NCBI GenBank assembly: GCA_002840535.1
Contig: PHBH01000038.1
Coordinates: forward strand, 1 to 64,000
DNA: 64,000 bases
Origin: Deltaproteobacteria bacterium HGW-Deltaproteobacteria-15
Lineage (GTDB): Bacteria; Desulfobacterota; DSM-4660; Desulfatiglandales; HGW-15
Direction of reading: 5' to 3'
A program made the translations under genes and the position numbers. The notes beneath the pieces are model-generated. The model was not told where the DNA came from. It saw only the letters and a program-made list of their open reading frames with translations, and ran no database searches. Shown piece by piece: positions 27,174-35,364 of the stretch. How positions within the stretch are numbered: the first letter of the stretch is position 1; each line of letters starts with the position of its first letter.

Positions 27174-28541
27174 TCAGGGTTTTCTGGTGTCTTCACCGTT
27201 GACGATTCCCAGGATCAACCGTCCCTCCACTGTGCCCTTCCTGACAGGATGCTGTTCCTGCCGGGTGGCCTGGGGAACATGTTGGGATACATAGCCATAG
27301 ATTTCGTCCACCGTGACGGCCCCGTCTTTATCTGTATCCGCCCCTCCGAGAAGTCCCTCCAAGAGAAAATAGGTGAAAACACCATGCCGGAGATCATCCT
27401 TTTCCGCGCTAACCTCATTTGCTGCACTGGCGCTCAGGATGATCCTTCCTCGTCCTCCTGCGATTCTGTCAAGGAAAGCCTCAGAGATCGTCGCGCGGAA
27501 GTTTCCCGCAGGTATCGTGCGGCCCCCGCTTGCACCACTGTAACAGGAATCGACAATGAGGATCAGTCGTTCTGATTGAATCCGGTTAAGTATGTAAGAT
27601 AGCTCCCGCATAGGTATGGCAGATGCATAAAGATCTTTGGGATCCGCATCGTAGGGGAGCAGATATTTTTCCAGTCCATCCCCATCAGGACTCTGCACGT
27701 CGGTCTCCGTTGCCCCATGCCCGGCGAAATAGACAATCACCATGTCTTCTTTGCCCGCGGTGTTCTTCAGATGAGTGCCCAAGGTGCTTCGCAGTCTGCT
27801 CAGGCTGGCCTCGCGATCGAGAAGAAGCGTGACGTTCTCACTGGGGATCTGGCTTCGGGTCACGAGATGCTGATAAAAGGCTTTTGCGTCATTTATTGCG
27901 TACTTGAGAGGTGGGACATGGGGATAGGAATCGATTCCAATCACCACGGCCCATATGTTCTTCCTTGTTTCAATGCGATGAACGGTGAGCGATTTCTGAG
28001 TCGAAACACCGTTTGACCCTACAGCCCGTATCAGGATTTCGTTTTTACCCGGCTCAAGCGGTATCCGCTCGCTAAAGCCAAGCCGCTTGGGATAACTCCT
28101 TTCTACAGCTTTGATCCCTCGCTCCGGTTTTATAGGATGAGGTGTCTTATTTACGAAAATCTCGAGTCCCGCCACACCCTGCTCATCTTCAGCAACCCCG
28201 GTAAGATGAATTGCATTTGTTTCCGCCTTGCTTCCATCCTCAGGCGATGCGACGACGATTACAGGAGGAACCTTTGAGGTTTCCTTCAGTCGTGTCAGAA
28301 GCTCCTCCTCTCTCTTCTCCTTCGCGTAGAGCTCCTTGTTGAGCAAGCTTGTTCTCTCCCTTTCATAGGACAGTTGCCTCTTCATTTCTTCGAGCTGTTC
28401 TAGGGTCTTCGTGAGTTCTGCCAGCTTTGCTTTCAGCAGCTCGACCGTCTCCCCGTTGGGCTCTTCGTGAATGGGGGGTTCCTCCGCCAAAACGGGGCCT
28501 CCTTCATGGACATCCTTCCCGGTTTCTCGTTCTTGCTCCAC
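27174..28541 (-). CDS. Caspase-like (peptidase C14) protein
   Basis: 455 aa: a coiled coil (about 32-90), an immunoglobulin-like beta domain (95-190), a caspase domain (195-395) with the catalytic dyad His275 (FAGHG) and Cys333 (VDSCYSG), and an EF-hand-like loop DTDKDGAVTVDE at 402-413. Bacterial caspase homologues cleave after basic or other residues and are tied to stress, cell death or defence; the target here is unknown. Oddly, the only start is a GTG with no ribosome binding site, and the frame is continuous with the upstream lipoprotein gene apart from one TAG and three codons. The two may be one gene with a stop codon in the middle. Confidence 0.78.
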   Translation of the reverse strand: MEQERETGKDVHEGGPVLAEEPPIHEEPNGETVELLKAKLAELTKTLEQLEEMKRQLSYERERTSLLNKELYAKEKREEELLTRLKETSKVPPVIVVASPEDGSKAETNAIHLTGVAEDEQGVAGLEIFVNKTPHPIKPERGIKAVERSYPKRLGFSERIPLEPGKNEILIRAVGSNGVSTQKSLTVHRIETRKNIWAVVIGIDSYPHVPPLKYAINDAKAFYQHLVTRSQIPSENVTLLLDREASLSRLRSTLGTHLKNTAGKEDMVIVYFAGHGATETDVQSPDGDGLEKYLLPYDADPKDLYASAIPMRELSYILNRIQSERLILIVDSCYSGASGGRTIPAGNFRATISEAFLDRIAGGRGRIILSASAANEVSAEKDDLRHGVFTYFLLEGLLGGADTDKDGAVTVDEIYGYVSQHVPQATRQEQHPVRKGTVEGRLILGIVNGEDTRKP

Positions 28542-28550
28542 GGGTTTCTG

Positions 28551-29111
28551 CTACAATTCTTCAAGTTTCTTCTTTGTCTCCTGTATGCTTCTGGAGGCTT
28601 CCGCTTCGGCAAGGAATATCTGTTTACGACTTCTGGCTTCACGGTGAGCATCGATCACCGAATCGTAAGTAGGGTCCTTTTCCTTCAGCTGCCCAAGGAA
28701 ATCCGAGATCTGAGACCAGTCTTCCTTTTCCCATACGATTACATCCACCGAGAAATGGGTAACCGTGCTGTAGTAAGGCCAAAGCGTGTAGGCCAAATAA
28801 AGTGTCCCGGAGGAGTCCACCTGGTTGTGGAACGAGGCAGTCATGCTTATTTCCTCGCTGCCTATTCTGTATCGGATAAGGCCCATCAGGTGATTGAGAC
28901 TGGGCAAGATGGAATAAATGTCTCCTTCCCGTACCTGGATCCCCGTATCCTTTTCATCCGATCCGCCACGGTAAAACGTCAGTTCTTTATGCGCCCTCAC
29001 AATAGACGGCAAGGACTCTTTAACGATGGGAGTGGAAGAGCATCCCAAAAGCATGAGGAGATGGAATGCGCAGCAGAGAAAAGGAATGACCAGACGCTTT
29101 CGTATCATCAT
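28551..29111 (-). CDS. Lipoprotein fused in frame (through a TAG) to the caspase
   Basis: A 186-aa lipoprotein: signal with lipobox LLGC (Cys24), a beta-rich mature domain (about 30-130) and a helical C-terminus (EARSRKQIFLAEAEASRSI) that continues as coiled coil into the following frame. The TAG at 28551-28553 is followed in the same frame by three codons and then the caspase GTG. If read through, the product would be a 645-residue membrane-anchored caspase with the sensor domain outside the membrane. Domain family of the N-terminal part is not recognised. Confidence 0.65.
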   Translation of the reverse strand: MMIRKRLVIPFLCCAFHLLMLLGCSSTPIVKESLPSIVRAHKELTFYRGGSDEKDTGIQVREGDIYSILPSLNHLMGLIRYRIGSEEISMTASFHNQVDSSGTLYLAYTLWPYYSTVTHFSVDVIVWEKEDWSQISDFLGQLKEKDPTYDSVIDAHREARSRKQIFLAEAEASRSIQETKKKLEEL

Positions 29112-29139
29112 CTGATGCCCCCATGACCTCTCTTTGCTG

Positions 29140-29598
29140 CTACCCGCCAGGGCTCTTAGTATCCGGCGCGATCACATGTCCCTTTTTGCTCTTGCGGATA
29201 ATGTCAGTGACCATCTGCTGCGCCTCGGCCGGAGTAAGAGTGTCTTTGAAGCTCGGCATCGCCCACCCGAAGAACTTTCCCTTCAAGATGGTCTTCACCA
29301 TCTTATCGTCCCGCGTGCGGCGCTGCCAATCTAGATCGGTAAAGTCCTGGCCGCTAAGTTTCTTGCCCTCCGCGCTCACGGCTGAGCCATCCGGCCCATG
29401 ACACCCAGCGCAGTTTTGCTGATAGAACACCCGTAAATCCTTCCCGGCAGTCCCCTGGGCCAATACAGGCGGAGCGCAAATGGCAAAAAGCAGTGCAATC
29501 GGTAATGCTAAGCGCCTGGCTCGCATGAACGTCAAGAGGGATTCAATACCGGTCTTATCAGGTTGTTTCATGCTATGTGGATCAATCGTTAATTTCAT
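29140..29598 (-). CDS. Exported class I cytochrome c
   Basis: A 152-aa monohaem cytochrome c. The haem site CAGCH is at residues 63-67 and the likely axial Met114 lies in GWAMPSF. A signal peptide (residues 27-48, ending VLAQ) is preceded by an unusually long 24-residue hydrophilic leader; AGGAGG five bases before the ATG at 29598 supports that longer start, though an internal Met at residue 25 would give a conventional signal. It is a soluble periplasmic electron carrier; no partner oxidoreductase is adjacent. Confidence 0.8.
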   Translation of the reverse strand: MKLTIDPHSMKQPDKTGIESLLTFMRARRLALPIALLFAICAPPVLAQGTAGKDLRVFYQQNCAGCHGPDGSAVSAEGKKLSGQDFTDLDWQRRTRDDKMVKTILKGKFFGWAMPSFKDTLTPAEAQQMVTDIIRKSKKGHVIAPDTKSPGG

Positions 29599-29665
29599 TC
29601 CAACCTCCTTTTCGCTCTTCCTTCGGGCACTTTATACTACTGCAGCAGCAAGATCATGAAGTCCT

Positions 29666-30658
29666 TTAGTCTCGTCTGCCAATGACCTCCAACCAATCCT
29701 TGATAACCGGCTGGACTGCAGTGTTCACGACCACGCCCATGTGCGTTAGGCCCGGCATCAGCCTCACTTTCACCTTTGTATATCGAGATATCACCGGTTC
29801 GAACTGGTCTGCGAAGAAGATCTCGTCGGACATGCCAACAACAACAAGGAGAGGCTGCGTTATGGCACGAAGTGCCTTCTTGTAATCACGGGGAGCATAA
29901 CCCGTGTTAAGACGATAGGAATAGGACAGCGTCTCTGTTCCATCGCGTGCCTCCTTCGGCATGTCGAAGTCGATGACAGGCAGGTGATTGAACCAATGGA
30001 TTCCGATATTGCTGAGCATGGTCAGCCCAATGATGCGCCGGGTATGCGGGAGCGCCCAACCTCCCCCATTCGGTCGGATAGTCGGTGCGTTATACTGGAG
30101 CCAAGGAGACAGCAGCATATAAGCATCCGGCTGCTGCCCATATTGGCTTTCTGCAAAGCGCAGGGCTAGTCCTCCTCCTGATGAGTGGCCCCCTATAATG
30201 AGCAGAGAGCCGGGGTTGTCTTTTCTAACCAATGCGACCAGATCTTCCAGATCATCTACCAATTGATCGGTGTAGTCGATATCACCCCTTCTTTCGGGGG
30301 TACTTCCATGTCCCCGCAAATCGGGAGTGTATACTTCTGCCAGGTTTGCGGTACTGATAAACTCGGCCAAAGGCAGAAAATATTGACTATGCCATCCCGA
30401 ACCGTGCAACAGGATGAGAACTTTCCTTGATCGAGCCGGGTAATGCCGGTACGGCAGTTGCCTTCCATCTCTGGCTGCGAAGGTCTTCAATTGCGGCAAA
30501 CCTTTGTAGCCGATAACCAACTCATCGAAAGCGAGACGGTCCCTCCCGTGAGTTGGCTTTTTCTGCCGGTCGCTGATGACAAGGAAAGCGGCAATCCCCA
30601 GATAGATCACCGCAGATATGGAAACCGACGTGAGCACCCGTAACGCCATCTTCGTCAT
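29666..30658 (-). CDS. Membrane-anchored alpha/beta hydrolase
   Basis: A 330-aa hydrolase with one N-terminal membrane helix (residues 10-29), then an alpha/beta fold with HGSGWH (oxyanion region, 85-90), nucleophile Ser159 in GHSSG, Asp278 and His306 (TH). It resembles monoacylglycerol lipase/lysophospholipase-type hydrolases. Acting on an ester or lipid at the membrane is probable; the substrate is unknown. Single gene. Confidence 0.78.
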   Translation of the reverse strand: MTKMALRVLTSVSISAVIYLGIAAFLVISDRQKKPTHGRDRLAFDELVIGYKGLPQLKTFAARDGRQLPYRHYPARSRKVLILLHGSGWHSQYFLPLAEFISTANLAEVYTPDLRGHGSTPERRGDIDYTDQLVDDLEDLVALVRKDNPGSLLIIGGHSSGGGLALRFAESQYGQQPDAYMLLSPWLQYNAPTIRPNGGGWALPHTRRIIGLTMLSNIGIHWFNHLPVIDFDMPKEARDGTETLSYSYRLNTGYAPRDYKKALRAITQPLLVVVGMSDEIFFADQFEPVISRYTKVKVRLMPGLTHMGVVVNTAVQPVIKDWLEVIGRRD

Positions 30659-30788
30659 CGGCTATCTCGCAAATATTGGCACAGGCGCCTCATGAGGCCA
30701 TCATCTTCTTCTCTCGCAATGCGTACCGAATCCATTCGTAACGGAAAGCTAAAACCCGCCGGATTAGTATCCGGTCAAGTTAAGCGGG

Positions 30789-31238
30789 TTATGGCAAATG
30801 GTCCAGATCCTCCAAATCCTTGTGTCTACCAGCGGCGCGCTTATTCTTCTTCAGATCCTGGAGCGAAATGAAGTTTACCGGTATTCCATCAATTTCAATG
30901 ACATCTCGTTTGGGAAAACACTCGTTGAAATCCACGCCAGATGCGCCTGTGATGACCTCAATTCGAACTGGTGGAACGCCCATGCGAATTACTTTGTCTT
31001 TTTCAAGAAACAAGTTTTCCGTAATCGTATCACTTGGCACCCCAAACTCACTAAAGACAGAGGCGAGCTTTTTGGAATTGGATTCGCTCGTTTCAATCCA
31101 TATGTCCATATCCCCGGTTGCTCGTGGATATCCGTGGTAGCCTACGGCATACCCCCCCACCAGCATGTACCTGACATCATGAGAGTTCAGCAATCTCAAG
31201 AAATCTTTGAAGTCTGGATGCAACTCGATCTCGGCCAT
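30789..31238 (-). CDS. DUF6036-type nucleotidyltransferase (pair 1)
   Basis: A 149-aa minimal nucleotidyltransferase: GGYAVGYHGYPRATGDMDIWIE (about 27-48) carries the GG and the D-x-D metal pair; a third acidic residue follows in VRIEVITG. A C-terminal LKKNKRAAGRHKDLEDLDHL is typical of the group. The same group, with a small upstream partner, is widespread and usually considered toxin-antitoxin-like or defence-related, but activity is not established. Its start lies inside the 3-prime end of its partner gene (62-base overlap). Confidence 0.72.
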   Translation of the reverse strand: MAEIELHPDFKDFLRLLNSHDVRYMLVGGYAVGYHGYPRATGDMDIWIETSESNSKKLASVFSEFGVPSDTITENLFLEKDKVIRMGVPPVRIEVITGASGVDFNECFPKRDVIEIDGIPVNFISLQDLKKNKRAAGRHKDLEDLDHLP

Positions 31239-31377
31239 AAATCATCCTTCTGTTTATCTCGATTGCTTCGATTCGCTCCGACGCGCTCTTTGAAAGCCAA
31301 TACTTCTTTTCCTCCTCGATATCATCCAGGGAGGTGACGTTTACCTTCTTCTTATCAAGCCGCGGAATTTCATCCAT
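31177..31377 (-). CDS. Small partner protein of nucleotidyltransferase pair 1
   Basis: A 66-aa protein rich in charge: EEEKKYWLSKSASERIEAIEINRR, then YGRDRVASRLQRFLEIAELS. This composition and ending are typical of small proteins encoded immediately upstream of DUF6036 nucleotidyltransferases. It overlaps the next gene by 62 bases, a coupling that fits an antitoxin or cofactor role. The role is inferred from the arrangement only. Confidence 0.65.
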   Translation of the reverse strand: MDEIPRLDKKKVNVTSLDDIEEEKKYWLSKSASERIEAIEINRRMIYGRDRVASRLQRFLEIAELS

Positions 31378-31529
31378 ATACCATGGTCCTCCAGATTACC
31401 CTCTCCTCATAACGGTCTGGTGAGTGGCCGGGCAGCTTTGACAAAAAAGGCTCGCCGCCCGCAGGAACGACTCCAGAAGGTACTTGCGTCGGAACGGCAC
31501 CTGAATAGCCCGGTCCTCTCCACTTTTTT

Positions 31530-31775
31530 GTGTACGCCCGGCATGGGCGTGAACTTATGGCTGTACGTGAATCCTGTTACTGGTTCAAATCATTAACACA
31601 AGTACCAGCCGAAGGCAAAGGCGGTCCCATGAGGAGCCGTCCGAAGGAAGCCGGAGCGCAAAGCTGCGAAGTAGGTTCTGTGAACCGCCCCGTGCGGACC
31701 CGCATGCGGGTCGAAGATGCCGCTTCGGCGAGGGTGGTGTGGGGAGGGGGAGCTCAAAGCTCCCCTTTTCACGAT
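31530..31775 (+). mobile_element. Group II intron relic lacking its reverse transcriptase
   Basis: The 5-prime end GTGTACGCCCGGCATGGGCG (31530 on) and following bases match the start of domain I of class-C group II introns as I remember it. The 3-prime end carries domain V-like CCCGTGCGGACCCGCATGCG, the GGTGGTGTGGGGAGG linker, a domain VI-like stem (GGGGAGCT-CAA-AGCTCCCC) and an ACGAT-type end. The intron ORF and most of domains I to IV are missing; about 246 bases remain. Roughly 22 extra bases (with a GCCGCTTCGGC hairpin) interrupt the 3-prime strand of domain V. It lies on the plus strand against minus-strand neighbours and follows a TTTTTTG, the usual target side of class-C introns. Confidence 0.6.
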
Positions 31776-31783
31776 TAGCTCTT

Positions 31784-32575
31784 TCATTTAATGATAAGGA
31801 ATTGCTGCTCCTGAAGTAATGACGAGATGAAACCATTTATCGTTTCTGTACCGCCCCCTAGGTTGTTATATACTCCGACAACTCTGGGCGCAATATCGGT
31901 ATCGGTTTCATACATTTTGGCTTTGATCGCACCTAACGCCAGAATCGCATTTTGTATTGTAGACGAATTGATTTCCGCAGGCATCGGGATAATGGTGGAA
32001 ATACTCTCACCGCTCACGCCGAGGGTTTGGACGACAAGAGTTCCAGATATCTGTTTGGCTTCTGCGGCCAAACCCAGGCCAAACAGACTTCCCAAATTCA
32101 CTGAACCTTCATGAACCGTGACGTTTGCGGTTAGCCGCAGGCCAACACCCACATAGACAGGAACTATCACGTCAGGCACGATTGAACCATTCGCACCACG
32201 AAGCAGAGTTGCCTTTCGACCTCTGGGCTCGGAAGACAACTTTACACCGAACGATTTTGTGTTGAACTTTATGTAGTCGAGAACAACGACGTAGCTTCTG
32301 CCTTTATAACCAGCTGTTGCCGGACCATATGTAATACCGCCGCCGCCGCTTATTTCCCCTACAGCTAGTCTCATAGTCTCGTCAGGGAGAGCTCTCATTA
32401 GACGTGCATTAGTCAGTGTGCCATCATACTTGACATCGACCGGTAGAGGGTCCATCGGATGATAGCCATAAGATTGAGCGGTTCGGGGGTCCCCGAGAGT
32501 TGAGGGGACATTCCATGTGGCGCAGCCTGCCAAAAGAACGGCAAAAGCACCCGACAAAAGGATTCCGACTTTCAT
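31784..32575 (-). CDS. Hypothetical lipoprotein
   Basis: A 263-aa lipoprotein with lipobox LAGC (Cys18). The mature protein has long beta-like stretches rich in Gly, Val and Thr (DVIVPVYVGVGLRLTANVTV near residue 135) and an Asn-Asn-Leu-Gly-Gly-Gly tail, suggesting a beta-sandwich or a barrel-associated envelope protein. AGGAG lies eight bases upstream of the ATG. The gene end is eight bases from the group II intron relic. I do not recognise the family. Confidence 0.6.
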   Translation of the reverse strand: MKVGILLSGAFAVLLAGCATWNVPSTLGDPRTAQSYGYHPMDPLPVDVKYDGTLTNARLMRALPDETMRLAVGEISGGGGITYGPATAGYKGRSYVVVLDYIKFNTKSFGVKLSSEPRGRKATLLRGANGSIVPDVIVPVYVGVGLRLTANVTVHEGSVNLGSLFGLGLAAEAKQISGTLVVQTLGVSGESISTIIPMPAEINSSTIQNAILALGAIKAKMYETDTDIAPRVVGVYNNLGGGTETINGFISSLLQEQQFLIIK

Positions 32576-32604
32576 TGCTTTGTCTCCTTTCTTGAGCTTT
32601 GCGA

Positions 32605-33189
32605 TCAATCCAACAGGAGGTTCAATGCCGGTTGTATTATCGGCCCTGGTGCAAATACTTTCTTAAAAGCCTCGGTAACTCCTGAAGCACTGTTCAGAAA
32701 CTCATTGTCTTTGAACAGGAATAAGCTCATAGCCATTGTAGAAAGGGACACGTTCCAGAAATCGTGTCGTGCAGTGACTTGGGAAGGGGCGATCTCTCCG
32801 GTTATCCAGTGGACTGAGTCGCTGATGCCTAAAGGGCCATGGAGCCTATGTACCACGTGATTCCGCAGTGCCGGCTCCGCGTAACCCGTCTCGGCGAGCA
32901 ACGAGAATCCCACGGACCATGGCATAAAAAGGTCGGGCTCGCCTAAATCGTCGTAACAACTGTGCTGTCCATAGTGATAACCTGTTCCATCATCGCCGGC
33001 ATCGGGCTGGAGAAATAATCCTCGTTCGCTCGCGGCCAAGCTGCGATGAACGTCCCGCTGGTAGCGAATAGCATTCTTCAATGGGTTCGTTGCCAATTCC
33101 CGAATCCGGTAGTTGTCCACTGGAAATCCATCGAGGTCAACAAACAAGGGAAACCATTCCTGTTTCCTGTTTCCGGGTCGGACCCGCAC
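32605..33189 (-). pseudogene. 5-prime-truncated gene next to the transposase
   Basis: A 194-codon frame starting abruptly after the transposase stop (4-base gap). From FVDLDGFPVDNYRIRELATN onward it has the look of the C-terminal part of a larger (alpha/alpha) barrel-like protein (FMPWSVGFSLLAETGYAEPA, LHGPLGISDSVHWITGE), but no N-terminal domain or signal is present and the first ten residues come from the junction. Most likely the transposase element removed the 5-prime part. I cannot name the family. Confidence 0.5.
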
Positions 33190-33193
33190 ATTA

Positions 33194-33994
33194 TTACGAT
33201 ATCAAAGCAGAACCATCCCAAAAGTATTGGTTCTGAGGCCTTAGAACCTCATTTTCATGCTCGAAAATGCTGCTGTAAGGCGCCGGAGACTCCTTCAGTT
33301 CATAACTGCTCCCTTCTCCGATTACCTCCCGTGCCCTTGCCTTGAACCCAAGCCTTTCCTTCGTGGTCACAACAAAAGACTCGCTCCCAACCGCGATGCT
33401 CTCCGTCCACTTCTCATCTCGAAAATGACCACCTTCCTTGAGCGACTCCTCAATCCAGCCGCGATAAGCGATCGCAAGATCGCCCATAGAACCAAAATCA
33501 AGCAGACTCCTCAACTCATCATGATCAATGAGCCCATACCGCTGTCGAGGGCACTGGATCTCATTGTATCCTCCGAAGGCCCACTCAGATGGATGCTCGA
33601 CAACTCCCGCACGAACCATGTTCAGATCTATGTAAACGAGGCATTGGATCAAATGCTTGTCAGTGTCAACGGCAGTGGCATGGTGACGATCTTCCCAGTA
33701 GGCCCCCTTCCGAGTCTTTCGCTGATTAAACTCCTGTCCTGTTCTTCCGGCGATCAGCTGAATCGAATTAGGAATCACGTCTCTTTCTCCGTTGTCTCTG
33801 ACAAGGAGGTGAACATGGTTTGAGGTGACCGTGTAATTGAGGATGCAAAAGTCATAACGATTCCTGGCCTCAAACATCCACTGGGGTTAACGACGGCGGT
33901 CTCGGCCAAATCTCAGGAGGAATTCCTTCTTATGACACCGATGGGTGATATGCCAGACACAACCGGGTATGTAATGTCTGTTTGCCCTCGGCAT
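33194..33994 (-). pseudogene. REP-associated tyrosine transposase (Y1_Tnp) with an in-frame stop
   Basis: Reading from an ATG at 33994 (GTGAGGA upstream), the frame gives MPRANRHYIPGCVWHITHRC then KKEFLLRFGRDRRR, a TAA at codon 36 (33887-33889), and resumes in the same frame as PQWMFEARNRYDFCILNYTV. It continues through the HUH-type metal motif in SNHVHLLV and the Tyr-containing CLVYIDLNMVRAG. This is a full-length COG1943 (RAYT/IS200-like) single-stranded-DNA transposase but for the nonsense codon. Total 267 codons. Inactive unless the stop is suppressed; restart at the internal ATG 33877 would lose the N-terminal core strand. Confidence 0.75.
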
Positions 33995-34174
33995 GCAAGT
34001 CCTCACTTTTTAAAAGGCCATTTCCGGTGTCAAAAACATCGTTCTAAGCCTTGAAATCGCTGCTTTCCAGGACTCTTCTTTGCTTATTACAACCGCTTAC
34101 GCCGGTCCGACCCGCAGGCAGGCACAGGCCCGGATAACCCGCCGGGCCGAGATCGTCCGCGGAAACCGCAAGCA

Positions 34175-34654
34175 TTAATCCCGATCGGGTTGATTAGGGG
34201 GTTCGGAGCTTTTAAGGAATTCTAATGCCTCTGCATCGGCCAGATCTTTGGTCCTGCCTGATGCTTTCTTGTTGCAGATAAGGTCGTCGATCGAAGGGAT
34301 GTGCACTTCAATTCCCTCGATGTTCACTGGGAGGGACCTTTGATACGTTTCCTCAAACTGGAGTCCAGATGCTGCCGTGATGATGTCAATCCGCCTCGGG
34401 GCAACTCCGATCTGAAAGACGGTCCCGTCTCTTTGAAGGTCTTCCTTGGTAAGATTATGGAAAGGGGCGCCGAAACGGACCAAAGCACGTAACACGGCAT
34501 CAGCGTTGTGAGGGGAGGGCATGACCCAGATGTCGATATCCATGGTAGCCCGGGGATAACCGTGGGCAGCCAAGGCATAGGCGCCGACGAGGAGGAATCT
34601 AACCTTCTCTTCGGATAAGGCGCGTAACATGTCTTTGTAGTCTTCGTTCAGCAT
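34175..34654 (-). CDS. DUF6036-type nucleotidyltransferase (pair 2)
   Basis: A 159-aa minimal nucleotidyltransferase like pair 1 but clearly divergent: VGAYALAAHGYPRATMDIDIWV (about 22-43) with the D-x-D pair, and RIDIITAASGLQFE carrying the third Asp. The C-terminal NKKASGRTKDLADAEAL matches the family tail. Its start overlaps the end of a small upstream gene by 56 bases, the same organisation as pair 1. It follows the group's usual length. Confidence 0.72.
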   Translation of the reverse strand: MLNEDYKDMLRALSEEKVRFLLVGAYALAAHGYPRATMDIDIWVMPSPHNADAVLRALVRFGAPFHNLTKEDLQRDGTVFQIGVAPRRIDIITAASGLQFEETYQRSLPVNIEGIEVHIPSIDDLICNKKASGRTKDLADAEALEFLKSSEPPNQPDRD

Positions 34655-34790
34655 CGTGCTTTTTGCTCATGGACGCGATTTCACGGGTCAAGGGCCAGAC
34701 GAGACTAAGGCGGTATGCAGGCGTGCCGGGAACGAAGTCGTCGTTTCGGCGCTCCGACATTTGGTATTTTGCTGTGTATTTCCTTTTCAT
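34599..34790 (-). CDS. Small partner protein of nucleotidyltransferase pair 2
   Basis: A 63-aa basic protein: KRKYTAKYQMSERRNDDFVP then ERRLQRHVTRLIRREG. Proteins with the GTPxxRLxLVWPLT pattern and this ending occur just upstream of this nucleotidyltransferase group. The ATG at 34790 has no clear ribosome binding site; a second ATG ten codons on is possible. The open frame continues upstream to 34919, but that part comes from the attC-like hairpin and is not a protein extension. Confidence 0.6.
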   Translation of the reverse strand: MKRKYTAKYQMSERRNDDFVPGTPAYRLSLVWPLTREIASMSKKHDAERRLQRHVTRLIRREG

Positions 34791-34852
34791 GCTACGAAAA
34801 TAGCACGTTTCGCTTGCGATATCAATTGGATACTTGCTCCCTTGCTCCGACT

Positions 34853-34913
34853 CCGAACGCTGAGCCTCATCAGCGCGCGGCAGTTTGCGCGTCGGCTGCA
34901 GGCTCTTGTTCGG
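34853..34913 (-). repeat. attC-like imperfect hairpin
   Basis: Outer arms CCGAAC (34853-34858) and GTTCGG (34908-34913) enclose inner arms GAGCCT (34862-34867) and AGGCTC (34900-34905), with more pairing inside; total 61 bases. It directly follows the stop codon of the gene at 34916-35314, as an integron attC site follows a cassette gene. The outer arms do not fit the RYYYAAC/GTTRRRY consensus fully. No integrase gene is in the window. Confidence 0.35.
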
Positions 34914-34915
34914 TG

Positions 34916-35314
34916 TCATTTCTCAACTTCTATCCACTCAACGTTCGTTATCTCCGGATCCGATGAAAGTATCTTCTGCATTGCAGTCAAAACGCGCGTG
35001 AGTTCATGCGTCGCGTCGATCTTCTTAAAGAGTTTCCGGATGATCGGTGTTGCTGGATCGGTGAAGCAAAGGTACTCGTCATCATCGCCATTCTGGTGCC
35101 CGCAGCAAATGGCGAGTCGGAATCCTTCGTTCTTGACTGGAATGTACCATCCCCAGTCTTCGGCAATAATCTCTTCCGTCTCGATGCCATATGGTCTCAG
35201 TTTATCGACGAGATACTCAGCCAGCCGCTTGCCCCAGAGTCGTGGGTTGATCTGCTCTTCTTCGCTATCGTATGGAGGGAACTTCTTTGATCGGAACGCA
35301 ACTTGAGTCTTCAT
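34916..35314 (-). CDS. Hypothetical protein, cassette-like
   Basis: A 132-aa soluble protein with FRSKKFPPYDSEEEQINPRLWGKRLAEYL (shown in parts) at the N-terminus and EDWGWYIPV mid-way, a pattern seen in small proteins from mobile cassettes. Acidic overall, no signal or membrane segment. Start ATG 35314 is preferred to GTG 35326. The attC-like hairpin begins at its stop codon. Function unknown. Confidence 0.55.
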   Translation of the reverse strand: MKTQVAFRSKKFPPYDSEEEQINPRLWGKRLAEYLVDKLRPYGIETEEIIAEDWGWYIPVKNEGFRLAICCGHQNGDDDEYLCFTDPATPIIRKLFKKIDATHELTRVLTAMQKILSSDPEITNVEWIEVEK

Positions 35315-35364
35315 GGTTTTCTTCACCGAACGAGACTGTCGAATACCGAGTGTGAAGGGTTACG

